Shown here: positions 62,532-64,000 of the stretch, piece after piece
Position numbering within the stretch: the first letter of the stretch is position 1
How the letters are laid out: every line of letters begins with the position of its first letter
Source of the DNA: Pedobacter westerhofensis
GTDB lineage: Bacteria > Bacteroidota > Bacteroidia > Sphingobacteriales > Sphingobacteriaceae
NCBI RefSeq assembly: GCF_900182595.1
Contig: NZ_FXTN01000004.1
Span: 472,709-536,708, forward strand
Direction of reading: 5' to 3'
DNA: 64,000 nt
The notes under the pieces: model-generated
Told to the model about the DNA's origin: nothing
Databases searched by the model: none
The model's input: only the letters and a program-made list of their open reading frames with translations
Made by a program: the position numbers and the translations under genes

Positions 62532-62756
62532 TTACTGGCTATTCGCTTTTAGATCTTCCTTTAGCAAAATTAAGTATGTTGAATTTCGCACTTCAGCACC
62601 CTTGCTTTTTAATTCAGTTTATCGATCGCTTTAAAAAACATTCTAACAAAAATAGGGATGAATGCAGAGCTCAGCCAAATCCAAAAAACACTAACTTTAG
62701 ATTGATTTGGAGGCAAGAAGTAAGGTAAAACACCAGATCTAAATTGTAAAGACAGG

Positions 62757-63797
62757 ATGATAGAACAAGAAGAGTATACCAAAGAAAATGCGGTAAGGAT
62801 AGAAATTGATGCCTCGTTCCACTATATCAAATCTGGCCTGCTAATCCTAAAAAAGGAAAAAAATATAAACTACAATCGTCATATTACACTTCAATTGTTA
62901 GCATCCGGATTTGAGCGTATCCTTAAAATATTGTTACTATTGAGGCATAAACATTGGAATGGGACATTTCCAGAAACAGAGGGAAAGAAAAACTATTTTT
63001 CATCTTTCGGAAACGGACATGCCATTGAAGAATTACTAGAGGCCCTTGTGAAATATTCCAATAAGCAGGAAAGTATGCAGCAGAACCAGATGGTTGTTGA
63101 AGGACTGTTGTTTTTAGAATCAGATAAGCAGTTCAGGGAATTTATATCGATTATTACCGAGTTTGCGAAATACGGAAGGTATTATTATGTTGATACCGTT
63201 GTTAAGGCAGATCATCAGGGCGTCAATCCATTTGAAAAATTTGAGGATTTTCTGGACAGCTTCTATAACGAATCTGAACAGCGAACGTACCTTGAGGAAG
63301 ATGAGCTGGCCATTACAAAAGCTATCGGCTGTATAGAAAAGGGGGCTGCAGAAATTGCAAGATTTTTTACGCACGGTCTTGGTGAAATGGGCAAGACATT
63401 TTATTCTGATTTTGCAGGATACCTGCTTTTAAAAGATGAGAACCTTGGGAAAATGGAATATGCCGAGAAAAAAGTATCTATCAGCGAGACCTATCAGCCA
63501 TTAGACAGTCGGTCTGCGAGGTTCCTTGCAGTCAAATTGACCTCCAAGTCAAACTCCTTAGTCGAAGAAAATTATCCCAGCTGGCCTTTTAAGGTAAAAA
63601 AAGTCAAGGTTTACTTTGTAGGTGGAATCAACTATCTTGTGGAAATAGACCGTAAAATGTTTGCACTAACTGGCAGGACAGGCCATAATTATAAGGTTCC
63701 AGTTTACTTAAAAAGTGACAAGCTAAAACCAAAGGGTTATGCCAATTTCCTTTTGGAAGAAGCACAAAAATTAAATAAAAACCATAAAAATCAGTAA
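62757..63797 (+). CDS. Unknown protein with HEPN-like helical N-terminus
   Basis: 346 residues, no signal peptide. The N-terminal region (about 1-125) is helical with LLASGFERILKILLLLRHKHW, a polar loop and NGHAIEELLEALVKY, a pattern that resembles HEPN domains (E..LK.LL ... GH.L..LL), but the RxxxxH ribonuclease motif is not seen. The middle is acidic (about 140-185), and the C-terminal part (about 260-346) is beta/basic (WPFKVKKVKVYFVGGINYLVEID, KVPVYLKSDKLKPKGYANFLLEEA). It starts 225 bases after the PIN toxin; the gap holds nothing I can recognise. Function unknown; a role in phage defence or element upkeep is only a guess. Confidence 0.6.
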   Translation: MIEQEEYTKENAVRIEIDASFHYIKSGLLILKKEKNINYNRHITLQLLASGFERILKILLLLRHKHWNGTFPETEGKKNYFSSFGNGHAIEELLEALVKYSNKQESMQQNQMVVEGLLFLESDKQFREFISIITEFAKYGRYYYVDTVVKADHQGVNPFEKFEDFLDSFYNESEQRTYLEEDELAITKAIGCIEKGAAEIARFFTHGLGEMGKTFYSDFAGYLLLKDENLGKMEYAEKKVSISETYQPLDSRSARFLAVKLTSKSNSLVEENYPSWPFKVKKVKVYFVGGINYLVEIDRKMFALTGRTGHNYKVPVYLKSDKLKPKGYANFLLEEAQKLNKNHKNQ

Positions 63798-63935
63798 AAA
63801 ACTATTCCAAAGAACCCTATGAAAAAGTACAGGAGTAATGACAATATCCCAATAGTAGTTTCCAAGTAATTCATCTATAAAAGCAAAAGATAAGTAATCC
63901 CCAGGCGGGAGTGTAAAGCGAACTGTGTCAACACC

Positions 63936-63980
63936 ACTTCTTCCTAGGTGGAGGCGGTCAGCCTCCACCTAGGAAGAAGT
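63936..63980. repeat. 20-bp perfect inverted repeat at the right edge
   Basis: The arm at 63936-63955 is perfectly complementary to 63961-63980, with loop GGTCA (63956-63960). There is no T-run after either arm; CGCCGAAGGC follows. It may be the subterminal hairpin of a mobile element or a strong RNA structure. The window ends 20 bases later. Confidence 0.75.
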
Positions 63981-64000
63981 CGCCGAAGGCTTTAAGTCGT

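Noticed and set aside
63771..63968. 65-codon minus-strand frame at the right edge
   Set aside because: Overlaps the end of the 346-residue gene and includes half of the perfect hairpin; no domain or good start context.

Overview
The window comes from a member of the Bacteroidota, most likely Sphingobacteriaceae and Pedobacter-like. The support is three SusC/SusD outer-membrane pairs, a one-protein hybrid two-component regulator (HTCS), an ECF sigma/FecR/SusC relay, many lipoproteins with Lys-rich tails after the lipobox Cys, and -7 promoter boxes of the TAnnTTTG type. The genus is inferred from protein style, not proven.

Layout. 1-5.7 kb: the lower hexuronate (Ashwell) pathway on +, in order: the C-terminal part of UxaC, KDG kinase, KDPG aldolase, a hexuronate-type MFS permease, and a GapN-like aldehyde dehydrogenase that would oxidise the glyceraldehyde-3-phosphate released by the aldolase. 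5.7-17.9 kb: backbone and envelope genes (degenerate retropepsin-like protein, AsmA-like protein, Omp85-type barrel, SulP transporter, thioredoxin-fold protein, PhnA-domain protein, gamma-glutamyltransferase-like Ntn hydrolase, small secreted proteins). 18.0-23.7 kb: a complete tripartite RND efflux operon, closed by a nested hairpin terminator shared with a convergent DEAD-box helicase.

25.0-53.9 kb is a glycan-utilisation island. PUL 1 (minus strand) has SusC, SusD, a two-propeller lipoprotein (sialidase/GH93-like plus GH43) and a GH5-like hydrolase; arabinan or an arabinose-decorated glycan is the best guess. A divergent HTCS at 33.1-37.1 kb lies between PUL 1 and a second SusC/SusD pair that has no enzymes. 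PUL 3 (42.1-53.9 kb) has an ECF sigma factor, FecR, SusC with an STN domain, SusD, a PKD lipoprotein, a beta-helix lipoprotein, a heparan-glucosaminide-acetyltransferase-like membrane protein and a GH109-like Gfo/Idh/MocA protein, suggesting a glycan containing amino sugars.

53.9-60.5 kb is accessory: a secreted EEP-family hydrolase, a candidate metzincin effector with a possible immunity lipoprotein, an arginase-family enzyme, a small lipoprotein and an S41 peptidase. At 60.74-60.79 kb there is the 3' end of a tRNA gene on the minus strand followed by its terminator, but no 5' part. This is the usual scar of integration into a tRNA gene and suggests that everything to its right (NAD(P)-binding protein, type II toxin-antitoxin pair with a palindromic operator, an unknown HEPN-like protein, a 20-bp hairpin at the edge) belongs to an integrated element running out of the window.
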